Source: Symsagittifera roscoffensis
Lineage: Eukaryota; Xenacoelomorpha; Acoela; Convolutidae
Direction of reading: 5' to 3'
DNA: 49,339 nucleotides
Assembly (NCBI RefSeq): GCF_963678635.1
Contig: NC_087070.1
Coordinates: 44,068,988 to 44,118,326, forward strand
The notes beneath the pieces were generated by a model that was given only the letters and a program-made list of their open reading frames with translations, searched no databases and was not told the DNA's origin. Shown in pieces: positions 1 through 10,988 of this stretch (position 1 is the first letter of the stretch; each line of letters opens with the position of its first letter). A program made the position numbers and the translations under genes.

Positions 1-689
1 TATGAAACTGATATCAAGGGTTCTGATATCTGTCGAATCTGATATCGAGGGTTTAATCAAGGCATGAGGTTGTGGAAAGCTAAAAGCTCTTAAAGTGTGT
101 AAAAAAATTTTCTGTCCTACGCAAATTTCAAATTCATGAAATAGTTTCACTCATAAATGGTTTTATAAGAGAAACAACTAACATTTTGGGTGAAACCAAG
201 TTTTTTAAATTACCCATTTCATCCTGCATCAGCACTAAAAACTATGAAAATAATCAATTAGGTACATTAAGAGGGGCTTCTAGTACTATACCTGAAAATT
301 ATTCTGTAGTTTGTAAATTTACCAACTCTGATTTTGAATTATTGTATTTGTTCGTTTATCTTTAAATGGGATAGACTTATGCTATATCGACTTTGTTAAC
401 TTATGTCGCGTAGTTTCTGAGGCGAGTTTTTTGAGATATTTTTGCCTATTTCAGAAGGGATGGGTCGTAAAAAATTTGCCGCTCGGTCATTAATTCTCAA
501 TTCTTGCTGAGGCTGTTTATAAGCCTGGTCCAAGACAGAAGTAACCTTTGTTGTATAGTTTTCGACTTTTTCAAGTAATTTGTTCAGCCTACTTTTCAAC
601 AAAATGGCTTTTTCTTTTTTTTCTATCCAAAAACTTTTATTTCAACGGTTTAATTGTATTGCAAGTTTTGCAATGCTCAACTTCGCCTC

Positions 690-1960
690 TGTGTTCAACC
701 TGTTTTCATAGCTTGAATCGATTGGCGAAAAGTTAACGGTCTTCAAGCAAGCTATTCAGCAATTACATTTTGAAACACGTCAAGTTATTTTCATAGCTCG
801 AATCGACTTGCATATTTGTTCGACTACCAAGTTACTGAGCGAAAAAATTTTTGTCAAGCAGAAAATTAATCCTTAGAACATAGTGAATTCACAGCTTGAA
901 TTGATTGGTTTAAATTTTTTTTCAAGCAAACTATTAAACTAATAAACGTTAGAAACATTTTTTTTAAATTTTCATTCGTACCATTCAAGCTATTCAAGCG
1001 ATATAGAAACTTTGAACCCTCGTTCAATAGATTGAAACAGTTTTCCTAAAACGTTGAAATTTTATTTGCTAAATAGCTTCATACAAATCGCAATGATTGA
1101 ATTTTCGGGTTGTCTACTTGAAAATTTCAAATGAAAGTGGGAGTTTGATGCTTTTATTGGAACCCATGCGATAAGCAAACTGGTTTTAGACTTTTTTCCG
1201 GCAAGAAAAAATTTTTTCCCGTAAAAAAATTCAAACATTCAACGCATCTGGTGTAGAGGTAACATCCATGCTTGAGTCCAGTCAGGGCCTGTAAGTATTC
1301 CGAATACCATTTCTGGAGTCCCAATGATGAAGGTGATATAGTTACAATTATTTTCCCGTATTTTTTTGCAAATTTTGCTTTGTCGATTCATCGGAACATA
1401 ATTAGTATGCATGCGATTATTACGCTCGTGATTAGCACGCTTCATCAAATCCGAACAGTTTTTCATCTAACTGACTTATTTAGCAGAATCACTGAATCAT
1501 TTCCCTAATCTCTACTTAATTTATATCGCAAAAAAAACTTATTTCAAGCAAGGAATTGCGCATTAAAACTTTGGAAAGTTTTAACTTTGTCTTAGCTTAA
1601 ATCGGCTCACAACAACTTTGAACGTTTCAACCAAGCTAAAGTACGACAAAATTTGAAATAATTTAGGTTGTTTTCATAGCTTAAAAGGTTTTCCAAGCTT
1701 TGAGTAATTAGGTTAAGAAATGTTTGAAGTACTATGAACTGATTCGCGAGAAGTCTAAGTTCTTCAAGCAAGAAGCAAGAAGTTGAGCAAAAACACTTCA
1801 CAGTATTCCAGATTTTTCTTATCTTAAATCGAATCTTTAAAAAAAGTGGTTTTTGCAAGCAACCATTTAAGCAATAACACTAAAGTTCGAAAATATTTTC
1901 ATTGCTTGAATTGACCCGCAAATTGATGGTTTTTGAGCAAAAGAACGAAGTAATTTCGAG
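690..1960. repeat. Degenerate ~82-105 bp satellite-like repeat
   Basis: Diverged copies of a unit like TTTTCATAGCTTGAATCGA, followed by a CAAGCAAGCTATT-like stretch, recur near 705, 787, 888, about 1590, 1671, 1811 and 1896. Spacing is about 82-105 bases where adjacent copies are clear. The region between about 1040 and 1580 fits less well. A copy of the first part lies in the duplicated block near 3670-3960. Confidence 0.6.
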
Positions 1961-2479
1961 ATGATTTCACTTGCGAGAGCAAGTAACTTGTAATCCGGAA
2001 CTAGACTTTTTCTCATAAATAATTTTTCTTACACTTTTTCTGCTCAGTTTCATTTGCTGCTCAAACTCAATTAAAAATGCCTTTCAGTTCTTTTGAGGTA
2101 GTAACTAACTTTTCGAATTAATTTTTGAAAAATTTTAATTTTTTTTTGGACTTGTTTTTGACTCAAAGTTTTATGCATTCAGTTTTTTCCAGTAGCTTTA
2201 TTGGTCATATTTTTGTTTGTGTATATGGAGCGCAACTTCGCCTCTGTGCTAAAAATATGTTTTAAGAAATTTTATGGGATGTGGCTTTTTCTATTACTAT
2301 TTTTTTTCAAAAGCTTAAGAAATATTCATTTTTTTCGAAACAATTAATTTTTTTGTTGGAAAGAACACCAATTTCTTTGTGTGCCTGTTTATACGCCTAA
2401 AGTTGTTTTTTACCGTAGCCCATTTTTTACAGCTTTCGAAAAAGTATGTGGGGAAATTTTGACCATTTTTTAAATTTAT

Positions 2480-2960
2480 TTTTCATTTTCTCAAACAGTA
2501 CCCTCCCAAACTTGAGATTTTGGGTTGAATGAATAGAATAGGTTGTGCGAAGCTCCCCTGTTTCAGCGGTTACGCCTCAATAATTTCCACAGAAATTATG
2601 GCCCTTGGAAAAACGTAAAATTTTGATTTTTGACCGTTTCTCAAGCTGTTCGACTTTTCTGAAACAAAACCTCTCTAATCTCAGATTTTAGGTTTAATGG
2701 AGAGAAGGATTTGCGGGGTTTTGTATCAATAAAAAAAAATTTTGAGCCATACTCGCTTGCATTAACGGCTATGCCTAAACGTTTTTCCACAAAATTGTTA
2801 TGGCACTCGGAAAGGTCAAACATTTAATTTTTGAAAACGTTTCTTTAAATTTTTTGAATTTTCTCAAAAACTGCAATCCCAAACCTGAAATTTTGGGTTT
2901 ATTTAAAAGAAAGAGTTCAGAGAAGCTCAATTGTATCAGCTGTTACGTCTAATTTTTTTT
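2480..2960. repeat. Three degenerate ~190-210 bp repeats
   Basis: Each unit has a block like TTTTCTCAAA then CCCAAACTTGAGATTTTGGG, then a GAAGCTC and TGTATCAGCNGTTACGYCT-like block. Starts are near 2485, 2650 and 2865. Divergence is high, so the boundaries are approximate. No coding function is suggested. Confidence 0.5.
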
Positions 2961-2970
2961 TTTAAAAATT

Positions 2971-4012
2971 ATGAAACTGATATCAAGGGTTCTGATATCT
3001 GTCGAATCTGATATCGAGGGTTTAATCAAGGCATGAGGTTGTGGAAAGCTAAAAGCTCTTAAAGTGTGTAAAAAAATTTTCTGTCCTACGCAAATTTCAA
3101 ATTCATGAAATAGTTTCACTCATAAATGGTTTTATAAGAGAAACAACTAACATTTTGGGTGAAACCAAGTTTTTTAAATTACCCATTTCATCCTGCATCA
3201 GCACTAAAAACTATGAAAATAATCAATTAGGTACATTAAGAGGGGCTTCTAGTACTATACCTGAAAATTATTCTGTAGTTTGTAAATTTACCAACTCTGA
3301 TTTTGAATTATTGTATTTGTTCGTTTATCTTTAAATGGGATAGACTTATGCTATATCGACTTTGTTAACTTATGTCGCGTAGTTTCTGAGGCGAGTTTTT
3401 TGAGATATTTTTGCCTATTTCAGAAGGGATGGGTCGTAAAAAATTTGCCGCTCGGTCATTAATTCTCAATTCTTGCTGAGGCTGTTTATAAGCCTGGTCC
3501 AAGACAGAAGTAACCTTTGTTGTATAGTTTTCGACTTTTTCAAGTAATTTGTTCAGCCTACTTTTCAACAAAATGGCTTTTTCTTTTTTTTTCTATCCAA
3601 AAACTTTTATTTCAACGGTTTAATTGTATTGCAAGTTTTGCAATGCTCAACTTCGCCTCTGTGTTCAACCTGTTTTCATAGCTTGAATCGATTGGCGAAA
3701 AGTTAACGGTCTTCAAGCAAGCTATTCAGCAATTACATTTTGAAACACGTCAAGTTATTTTCATAGCTCGAATCGACTTGCATATTTGTTCGACTACCAA
3801 GTTACTGAGCGAAAAAATTTTTGTCAAGCAGAAAATTAATCCTTAGAACATAGTGAATTCACAGCTTGAATTGATTGGTTTAAATTTTTTTTTAAAGCAA
3901 ACTATTAAACTAATAAACGTTAGAAACATTTTTTAAAAATTTTCATTCGTACCATTCAAGCTATTCAAGCGATATAGAAACTTTGAAGCCTCGTTCAATA
4001 GATTGAAACAGT
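2971..4012. repeat. Second, truncated copy of the ~2.97 kb duplication
   Basis: This matches 2-1042 with only a few small differences, mainly in A/T run lengths and near 3890-4000. Similarity stops after GATTGAAACAGTT, where this copy continues into the 1.23 kb repeat unit instead of the sequence seen after 1042. Confidence 0.85.
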
Positions 4013-5122
4013 TCGCAAAAAAGTTAGTTTTTAAGCAAGCTGTTGAAGTCATCAACCATTATTGCGGTTCAAAATTGGTACCTCAAATGCACAACAGGGA
4101 TCCTGGGAAAAAATTTTAGTTTAAAAATTGTTCAGATTCCCCACAAGCCAAATCTATTGTTTCGCTGCGTGTTTGGGGAATCCGATATCACATACAAAAA
4201 ACTTGAGGTGGGGAGTCCAGAAAAATCTATGAGAAAATCTTAATCCCATAAAAATATGGTGAAGAATCACTGACCTGGTATTCATCGGCGAGTTCCTCTT
4301 TTGGGTTGCCGTGGAATCCACAGTCAAAATTTTACATGAGCAGAAGGTTTCAAATTATTAATTTTAATCGTTCTCTGTTAGACTTAGATTGTACTAGTTT
4401 TTCTTTACTCTCTTTCTGGTGTCATAATTCAATGAAACTTGGCATTGTGAACAAACTAGCATTAGTGAACAAATTTATAATTATTGTCCTACTTCGTAAC
4501 CTTAGGTTTTTATCCAGAAACACACATGTAAAATACTTAAGAACAAAAAACTTGAAATTAGGGGACATAGTGGTAAAAGGACATAAATTTGATATATAGA
4601 ATCACGAAAATTCGCAATTCAAAAGCACAGATACATTATCTTTTTTGATATACAATATGCTCAACAGAAACCCATCGATTTACTTCAATGATGAAGCCTA
4701 GATAAAAATGACTAAGTATATTGGTTTCATTTTTTTCGGGACATTTTTTGAGAGCAAAGTTTAAAATTTTAAAAATTTTACGAGGACTTTTTTCATCAAT
4801 TATGTTCACAGCAAAATCGTTTCTAAACATAACCAACATACTTTTTTTGCTTGCGATAAGCAAGTGTTATCAACCTGGAATATATAAATCCGTGATTTAA
4901 TCCGTGTTAGAAATCGTTCCAAATTGGTTGAAAGAAGCTTATTTGCCACAATTGATTTGTTTCTAGGAGCGAAATCTATCACTTCGTACTTTGTATGGCA
5001 TGTGTGGGGATAATTTGTACAAAAAATTCCAAATTAAAAAGATTCATTTTTTATATTAAATTTTTCATGTTATTACTCCTCCATAGACCTTAAAAGGCAG
5101 TCGGAACGTTAAATTATTTTTT
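3894..5122. repeat. 1229 bp tandem repeat, unit 1
   Basis: The anchors AAAGCAAACTATTAAAC (3894, 5123, 6350) and ATCAACCATTATTGCGG (4051, 5280) show a tandem unit of about 1229 bases. Units 1 and 2 differ at scattered bases only. Short open frames occur in both units (for example 4043-4243 and 5272-5472) but have no recognisable features and change length between copies, so I do not call genes. The right part of the unit carries a dispersed repeat ending in GGCAGTCGGAAC. Confidence 0.85.
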
Positions 5123-6349
5123 AAAGCAAACTATTAAACTAATAAGTGTTAGAAACATTTTTTTAAAATTTTCTTTCGTACCATTCAAGCTATTCAAGCG
5201 ATATAGAAACTTTGAAGCCTCGTTCAATAGATTGAAACAGTTCGCAAAAAAGTTAATTTTTAAGCAAACTGTTGAAGTCATCAACCATTATTGCGGTTCA
5301 AAATTGGTACCTCAAATGCACAACAGGGATCCTGGGAAAAAATTTTAGTTTAAAAATTGTTAAGATTCCCCACAAGCCAAATCTATTGTTTCGCTGCGTG
5401 TTTGGGGAATCCGATATCACATACCAAAAACTTGAGGTGGGGAGTCCAGAAAAATCTATGAGAAAATCTTAATCCCATAATAATATGGAAGAATCACTGA
5501 CCTGGTATTCATCGGCGAGTTCCTCTTTTGGGTTGCCGTGGAATCCACAGTCAAAATTTTACATGAGCAGAACGTTTCAAATTATTAATTTTAATCGTTC
5601 TCTGTTAGACTTAGATTGTACTAGTTTTTCTTTACTCTCTTTCTGGTGTCATAATCCAATGAAACTTGGCATTGTGAACAAACTAGCATTAGTGAACAAA
5701 TTTATAATTATTGTCCTACTTCGTAACCTTAGGTTTTTATCCAGAAACACACATGTAAAATACTTAAGAACAAAAAACTTGAAATTAGGGGACATAGTGG
5801 TAATAGGACATAAATTTAATATATAGAATCACGAAAATTCGCAATTCAAAAGCACAGATACATTATCCTTTTTGATATACAATATGCTCAACAGAAACCC
5901 ATCGATTTACTTCAATGATGAAGACTAGATAAAAATGACTAAGTATATTGGTTTCATTTTTTTCGGGACATTTTTTGAGAGCAAAGTTTAAAATTTTAAA
6001 AATTTTACGAGGACTTTTTTCATCAATTATGTTCATGGCAATATCGTTTCTAAACATAACCAACATACTTTTTTTGCTTGCGATAAGCAAGTGTTATCAA
6101 CCTGGAATATATAAATCCGTGATTTAATCCGTGTTAGAAATCGTTCCAAATTGGTTGAAAGAAGCTTATTTGCCACAATTGATTTGTTTCTAGGAGCGAA
6201 ATCTATCACTTCGTACTTTGTATGGCATGTGTGGGGATAATTTGTACAAAAAATTCCAAATTAAAAAGATTCATTTTTCATTTTAAATTTTTCATGTTAT
6301 TACTCCTCCATAGACCTTAAAAGGCAGTCGGAACGTTAAATTATTTTTT
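5123..6349. repeat. 1227 bp tandem repeat, unit 2
   Basis: Second unit of the tandem array. It is nearly identical to 3894-5122, with about 1227 bases between anchors. It ends with the same TCCATAGACCTTAAAAGGC-type block as unit 1. Confidence 0.85.
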
Positions 6350-6425
6350 AAAGCAAACTATTAAACTAATAAACGTTAGAAACATTTTTTTAAAATTTTC
6401 TTTCGTACCATTCAAGCTATTCAAG
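6350..6425. repeat. Start of a third tandem unit, cut by the assembly gap
   Basis: The first 76 bases match the start of the two preceding units and then stop at the N run. The real number of units is unknown. Confidence 0.8.
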
Positions 6426-6625
6426 NNNNNNNNNNNNNNNNNNNNNNNNNNNNNNNNNNNNNNNNNNNNNNNNNNNNNNNNNNNNNNNNNNNNNNNNNNN
6501 NNNNNNNNNNNNNNNNNNNNNNNNNNNNNNNNNNNNNNNNNNNNNNNNNNNNNNNNNNNNNNNNNNNNNNNNNNNNNNNNNNNNNNNNNNNNNNNNNNNN
6601 NNNNNNNNNNNNNNNNNNNNNNNNN
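6426..6625. other. Assembly gap (200 N)
   Basis: Exactly 200 N bases, a typical placeholder length. A tandem array lies on its left and the internal part of an LTR retrotransposon on its right, so the gap sits between two repeats and its true length and content are unknown. Confidence 0.99.
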
Positions 6626-6901
6626 AGAGGGAGGAACACGGCTACATCCTCAAGGCAGGAGGCACGCAAGTCACCATCCCCGTTCGAGGGAATAACTGCT
6701 TTTCCGAACCATGTAAAAAACAGACAGGAAGAACAGGACGACATTCAACAACTTACGGACGGAATGAGCAGACTACGAATCAAGAACAAAATTAAAAAGA
6801 AGAAAATCGTGAAGTTGCAACAAAAACTTGAGGCTTCACAGAGGAAGATAGCGATCCTCAGATCATACAATGTGGAGCTAGAAGCCGGAAGGAAGCTCTA
6901 G
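6626..6901 (+). pseudogene. 3' end of the retroelement coiled-coil ORF (partial copy)
   Basis: This is a second copy of the last ~90 codons of the ORF at 14853-15539 and matches its 3' end almost base for base. The 5' part is lost in the assembly gap. One extra C in a CCCC run near 6680 shifts the frame relative to the other copy. Because this is the edge of a gap, the insertion could be either a real mutation or a consensus error. The copy runs straight into the polypurine tract and LTR, so it belongs to an element whose 3' LTR is the 7049-8197 repeat. Confidence 0.8.
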
Positions 6902-7032
6902 ATAAAACCTAACTTATCTTTTCAACCTTTTCATTTGATGTTCTTTTTAAATTTTATAACTATTGTATTTAACCATTAAAGTGTTTAAATTTTCACCATG
7001 GTAACTGTAAGAATCGAACAGCTTAATTTTCT

Positions 7033-7043
7033 AAAAAAGGGGG
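7033..7043 (+). promoter_or_regulatory. Polypurine tract of the upstream element copy
   Basis: The run AAAAAAGGGGG ends five bases before the TG that opens the LTR. Polypurine tracts at this position prime plus-strand synthesis in LTR retrotransposons. The same tract precedes the other LTR at 15671-15681. Confidence 0.75.
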
Positions 7044-7746
7044 TGAGTTGTAGTATTGCGAAATACTACACACACAAAAGACCATTGTCTTAATTGTTTA
7101 TTTAACGACCCAATTCTAAATTGGAGCGTGCCATTTAAATTAAAGCCTCTTTTCACTAAATCAGATATTGACTGATTTACTCTTATTAGGACTATAAAAT
7201 CTTGTTTTGAAAATCCACTCCTTTTTAAATACTTGTCCAATTTTTCTCATTTTTTCATGCTCAATATTTTAAAAGGGCGGCGATTATTAATACGTCCCTT
7301 TTAACTTAACTTGAAACAAACTGGATAAATATTTAGCAGTCTTGCCGGCTGCACTGAAATTCTCCTTGCTTTGATTAAGCAGAGGTGCACCTGCAATATG
7401 ATGCATCAGAGAGAGTAATATGAATTTTTAATAAGACAAACTGAAGGCTGCGGTTTTTATCAAAGGGGACTAATAAGTTGAAGATATTTGATTTGAAAAA
7501 ATCAAATAAAAACTAGTTGAAAATTCCCTTATTAAAAAGGGAGAACAAAGGAGCAGGTGAAACCTGAATAATTAAAGATTGAATCAGCCGCCGGTTTATG
7601 CTTACGAGCAAAAGGACTGGCCTGAAATCTTCAGTGTTTCATTTTGCTCAGTAAGCAGCAAGTCAGTTCTCTTCAGTCAGATCTTTTAAAAATAAATAAT
7701 TTTTCTTTTCTGCCCTAACACTAAAATTAATCTAGCCCTTTTCACT

Positions 7747-7755
7747 TATAAAAAG
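7747..7755 (+). promoter_or_regulatory. TATA box in LTR 1
   Basis: TATAAAAAG lies about 700 bases into the LTR, consistent with the U3/R boundary of an LTR promoter. Overlapping AATAAA at 7758-7763 may act as polyadenylation signal when the LTR is used at the 3' end. Confidence 0.5.
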
Positions 7756-8132
7756 AGAATAAATTCTCATTTTAAGTTTGAAAAATTATAAATCGAGATA
7801 CTCGAGATACGCACACCCGAGGAAGTCTGGACTACAAGTACCCAAAGGACTACGGCAAAGACGATAATGACGACCAAACCAGAAGTGCCGAAATGGACAC
7901 AACTAAGGGCGACCCATTCATACTAATCAGCCATCGACCTTAGTAAGAAGATAAAAAATTGATGAACAAAATAAGATTAGCTCAACCTCCCCTCATAGGT
8001 ATATTTCTTTAAGCTGTTCGATTCGTTTATATAATCTAATAACCCAGTGCTTTGTATCTAACCAACTAATTAATTCATACCTTTTCTAACTATTGTTTCT
8101 ACTCTACTTTTTGTCAAGACAATTTGACGATC

Positions 8133-8141
8133 AAGGTGAGA
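8133..8141 (+). promoter_or_regulatory. Candidate 5' splice site in the LTR transcript
   Basis: AAG|GTGAGA is a near-perfect eukaryotic donor site, about 380 bases downstream of the LTR TATA box, so it would lie in the leader of the genomic RNA. It could feed splicing to any of the many TTTCAG acceptor-like motifs in the leader, or to the 3' ORF. This is inferred from motif match only. Confidence 0.35.
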
Positions 8142-8199
8142 CTTATAATTTAGGATAAAATTACTAAGCATTCAACCAGCAATGAGCGCTTAGTAAAAC

Positions 8200-8216
8200 T
8201 GGTGCGACCGCAGCAG
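8200..8216 (+). promoter_or_regulatory. Primer-binding-site candidate
   Basis: TGGTGCGACCGCAGCAG starts two bases after the LTR edge. A TGG start directly after the 5' LTR is the normal form of a site complementary to the CCA end of a tRNA. I could not assign the tRNA species. Confidence 0.55.
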
Positions 8217-10531
8217 AGAACTACTCCTTAAGAAATTCTTTTTCCAACAAACTAGAAACAGCTTTTGAAATGAAAAAAAATATATTATTCTTAGGATCTG
8301 TGAGTATTTGTCAGATTAGTTTCCAACCTCAAAAAGCCAGAGACAATGGGTATCTTTCGATAGAAACACAATTTCATTGTCTTCTACTTGACAGATATTC
8401 CTAGTAGGGTTCTTGCGAAAGCATCCCCTGCGCTAGCAGTCGCCCACGATATTCCTCCATCTCGAGGTCTATTAGACGGCTTTCTAACTGACATTAGCTC
8501 ATGAACTTAACTATTATCTATTATTATAATAATATATAAAATTTCTGAAAGAATCGTTCTCTGCCTAAGTCCGCTAGTAAGATATACCCGTTTTGTCCAG
8601 TAATCCACTAAAGTTTTGCCGAAACTTCAGTTTAAAGTTATCATCACTAAAATTAACGAAATTCTGTATTAAACTAAAGTGCTCAAAAAATTTTTAAACA
8701 TCTTCATTTATTTTTTCGAGGGGGTTAAGTGGTCATATGTGCGATCTAAGAGTACCCTAAATTGTATGATAAATTGAATTCTTCATCACATTATCTCAAA
8801 CCATCCACGCTTGTTGCTATTTATCCTAATCCTTCATCAATTCTCGAGGCTTATCCTCAAATTTTCTTAAACTCATTTTAATTCTGACCACCTTAACGTA
8901 ACTTAAACCTAAATCATCCATCAGTAAAGCTACCAATTACTGAAACTAAGGAAGAAAATAACAAAAACCAAAAAGGAAGGAACGGATTTGAGTGTTTTTT
9001 GATAAATCATTAGTTTTTTTTGACACAGTTTAAATATACACCTAATTAACAATAAGATTACGCACTAAAACCAATCTTAAACGTTAACCACATAACACCA
9101 AACACCAAGTTTTAGTTTCAGCACAAAAATATCAGGTTTCACAACAAAAACTAAGTTTAAAACACTGACACATCCACTTTATATTAATAAAATAGGTTTC
9201 ATATGATAGCATAAGCACTAAAAAATTGATTTTTTTCAGCCAAAATTTTTGGTTTCAGTCTAGGTTTCAGTTAAAATAAGTATAGTTTCCGGTCAAAATT
9301 TCAAGTTTCTGTAAACGGATTCGGGTAAAACAGCAAAAGTTGAACTAGTCAAACCCAAATTTGGATACCATAAGTCAAAAACCTGGTCTTAAATGGTACG
9401 TTTTTGTTAGTTTCAGTTTTCAGAACACAAAAATTGAGTTTTTGGTCTCAAAATTGAGCTCCGAACGCCAAGTTTGACTTTCTAGAGAAAACTAACGGTG
9501 TTAAAACCCACCAAACCAATTTTAAAATTTGGTTCCTAAGGCTGAAACGTACGTTTCAGAATTGGTGTTTTTGGTTTCAGAACCAAGAATCTTAATTCCC
9601 AAGTAAAAATTTTGTGAAATATTGAAAGATAATAGGAATCCTTAATGCACTAACAAATTTTTGAACTCAAAAAACTTCTAGAAGGTGTTAGTTTGAGCCC
9701 TCAAACTTATAGTTTCAGAAAAATAGAATCGTCATTTTAGGCTAAAATTTTCATCTTTTTAGCAATTTTATTGCTGGAATAGAAATGTATTAGAGAAACC
9801 AACCTAAATTTTCAATCTCAAAACTCTAAAACCAAGTGGTCAAACCATAGTTTCAGTTCTAGAAATCATAGTTTCAGCCGCAAAAACTTAGGTTTCCGCA
9901 AACAAATTTTTGATTTTGAAGTTACAAACCTGTTCAAAATTCTAATTTACACTAAACCAGCTATCAAAAACCAACTTTTTATTTTCATGCACCGAGTTTG
10001 AGAGAGTTTAAGAGTTTTAGGTTTGAGTTTTCAAAAACTAAGTTTAAGATATAAAAAGATTCGGTTTTCTCGAATTTTTTGCAAGTTAAAGCGAAAACCA
10101 GATATAATACAGCGTATAGAAAATTTTAAGATTAAAAAAATTCAACTTCAGCTACCATAGTTTCAGGTTTCAGATTATCGTTTCAGTCAAAAAATTTTCT
10201 AAAAATTTTTAACCAAAAAATTAAGTTTTTAACCAATAATAACCAATAAAGGCATATAGTTATACTGTTAACCATACCATAGCATCAACAAAACTTCACT
10301 TGAACAAAGTTTCAGGTTTCAGTTAAGGTTTCAGCGAATAAAATACTTGAAAAACTTAGAAAAAATTTTAGAAAAAGTTTTTTTCCAAAGAAATTTTTTT
10401 ATTTCCTTACCTTATTATTAATAACCTTTGTTAATATTCAAAAATTTCTAAGAGGTTTTCATTACTCTAGGACATACTAATCAAATAGTACAACTTGGCT
10501 TAAGAAAAAGAAAACAAACATCGTGAAATTA
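8217..10531 (+). other. Long retroelement leader with TTTCAG-rich repeats
   Basis: This 2.3 kb has no convincing ORF. From about 9100 to 10345 it is packed with diverged copies of RGTTTCAG (I counted about 16-17 TTTCAG sites, for example near 9113, 9254, 9265, 9712, 9852, 9870, 10161, 10167, 10307 and 10327). They are interleaved with AAACTAAGTTT / ACCAAGTTT-like blocks. The pattern looks like a decayed short tandem repeat. It also creates many 3' splice-site-like sequences downstream of the strong donor in the LTR. Confidence 0.6.
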
Positions 10532-10807
10532 ATGTCAACACATTTTAAAATTGACGTCAGTACAATAAATTTAAAGCTCAAATTAGGAAATAAAGTCTCT
10601 AACATCATATGGTATATCACTAACACTGAAAAAAATCATATTAGTATACTAGCAAAACAGCCTAACGAAGATAAACACGAATTATACGTCTTCTTTCGAC
10701 GATATACTCCAGAAATTGACACAATTCTTCAGCAAATAAAAATACCAAATAACATAATTTGTATACCGGAAGAGCGATTAATTGCTTCACTCCCGATTGC
10801 TTTCTGA
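10532..10807 (+). CDS. Small leader ORF A (91 aa), paralogous to ORF B
   Basis: The frame opens at 10523 with GTG; the first ATG is at 10532, giving about 91 residues. Function is unknown. The protein is clearly paralogous to the next ORF: both share an N-terminal NLKLKL block, then IIWYITN, then ISIL-K-P and HEL at the same spacing (ORF A residues about 11-50). No signal peptide, membrane segment or metal-binding motif is visible; it is small, basic and probably a beta/alpha fold (inference). It lies in the retroelement leader, upstream of ORF B and gag on the same strand, so it could be translated from the genomic RNA or a spliced one. The C-terminal half diverges strongly from ORF B. The paralogy is what supports this as a true gene rather than a chance frame. 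Confidence 0.6.
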   Translation: MSTHFKIDVSTINLKLKLGNKVSNIIWYITNTEKNHISILAKQPNEDKHELYVFFRRYTPEIDTILQQIKIPNNIICIPEERLIASLPIAF

Positions 10808-10988
10808 TATCATAATATACCCAAGCACAAAACTACTTGCATTTTAATCATTTTTTATTAAAAACACAAAATTTTCCTAAACAAAAATTAAAAACCAAAA
10901 CAAGTTCATAAGAAAAATTTAAATATTTTTTATATTGTTTATCATTCCCTAGATAATTATTTATGTCCCTAAAAGGATGTAAAATGCT

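Larger units (their letters stand above)
2..2970. repeat. First copy of a ~2.97 kb tandem duplication
   Basis: The sequence beginning ATGAAACTGATATCAAGG at position 2 recurs at 2971 and stays almost identical for about 1.04 kb, giving a unit of 2969 bases. No protein-coding gene is visible: reading frames are short and appear identically in both copies, as expected of copied non-coding DNA. The unit contains a degenerate satellite (about 690-1960) and a degenerate ~200 bp repeat (about 2480-2960), listed separately. Confidence 0.85.
7049..8197 (+). mobile_element. LTR 1 of the Ty3/gypsy-like element (1149 bp)
   Basis: The sequence starts with the palindrome TGTAGTATTGCGAAATACTA and is repeated at 15687-16820. 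I saw only one indel block (near 7486-7515) and one substitution (C at about 7733 versus T), which means a recent insertion. Similarity to the second LTR ends at TTAGTAAA. The terminus does not end in the usual CA, so the exact edge is uncertain by a few bases. A small inverted repeat (TTACTAAGC ... GCTTAGTAA) lies just inside the 3' edge. The LTR is preceded by a polypurine tract and followed by a primer-binding-site candidate, so it serves as 5' LTR for the downstream element. Confidence 0.88.

Noticed and set aside
396-602. A 68-codon minus-strand frame also present identically at 3365-3571
   Set aside because: Identity comes from the 2.97 kb duplication, so conservation says nothing about coding; no recognisable domain.
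7031-7240. A 69-codon minus frame repeated at 15669-15878
   Set aside because: It lies inside the LTR beginning and is repeated only because LTRs are repeated; it is antisense to the element.
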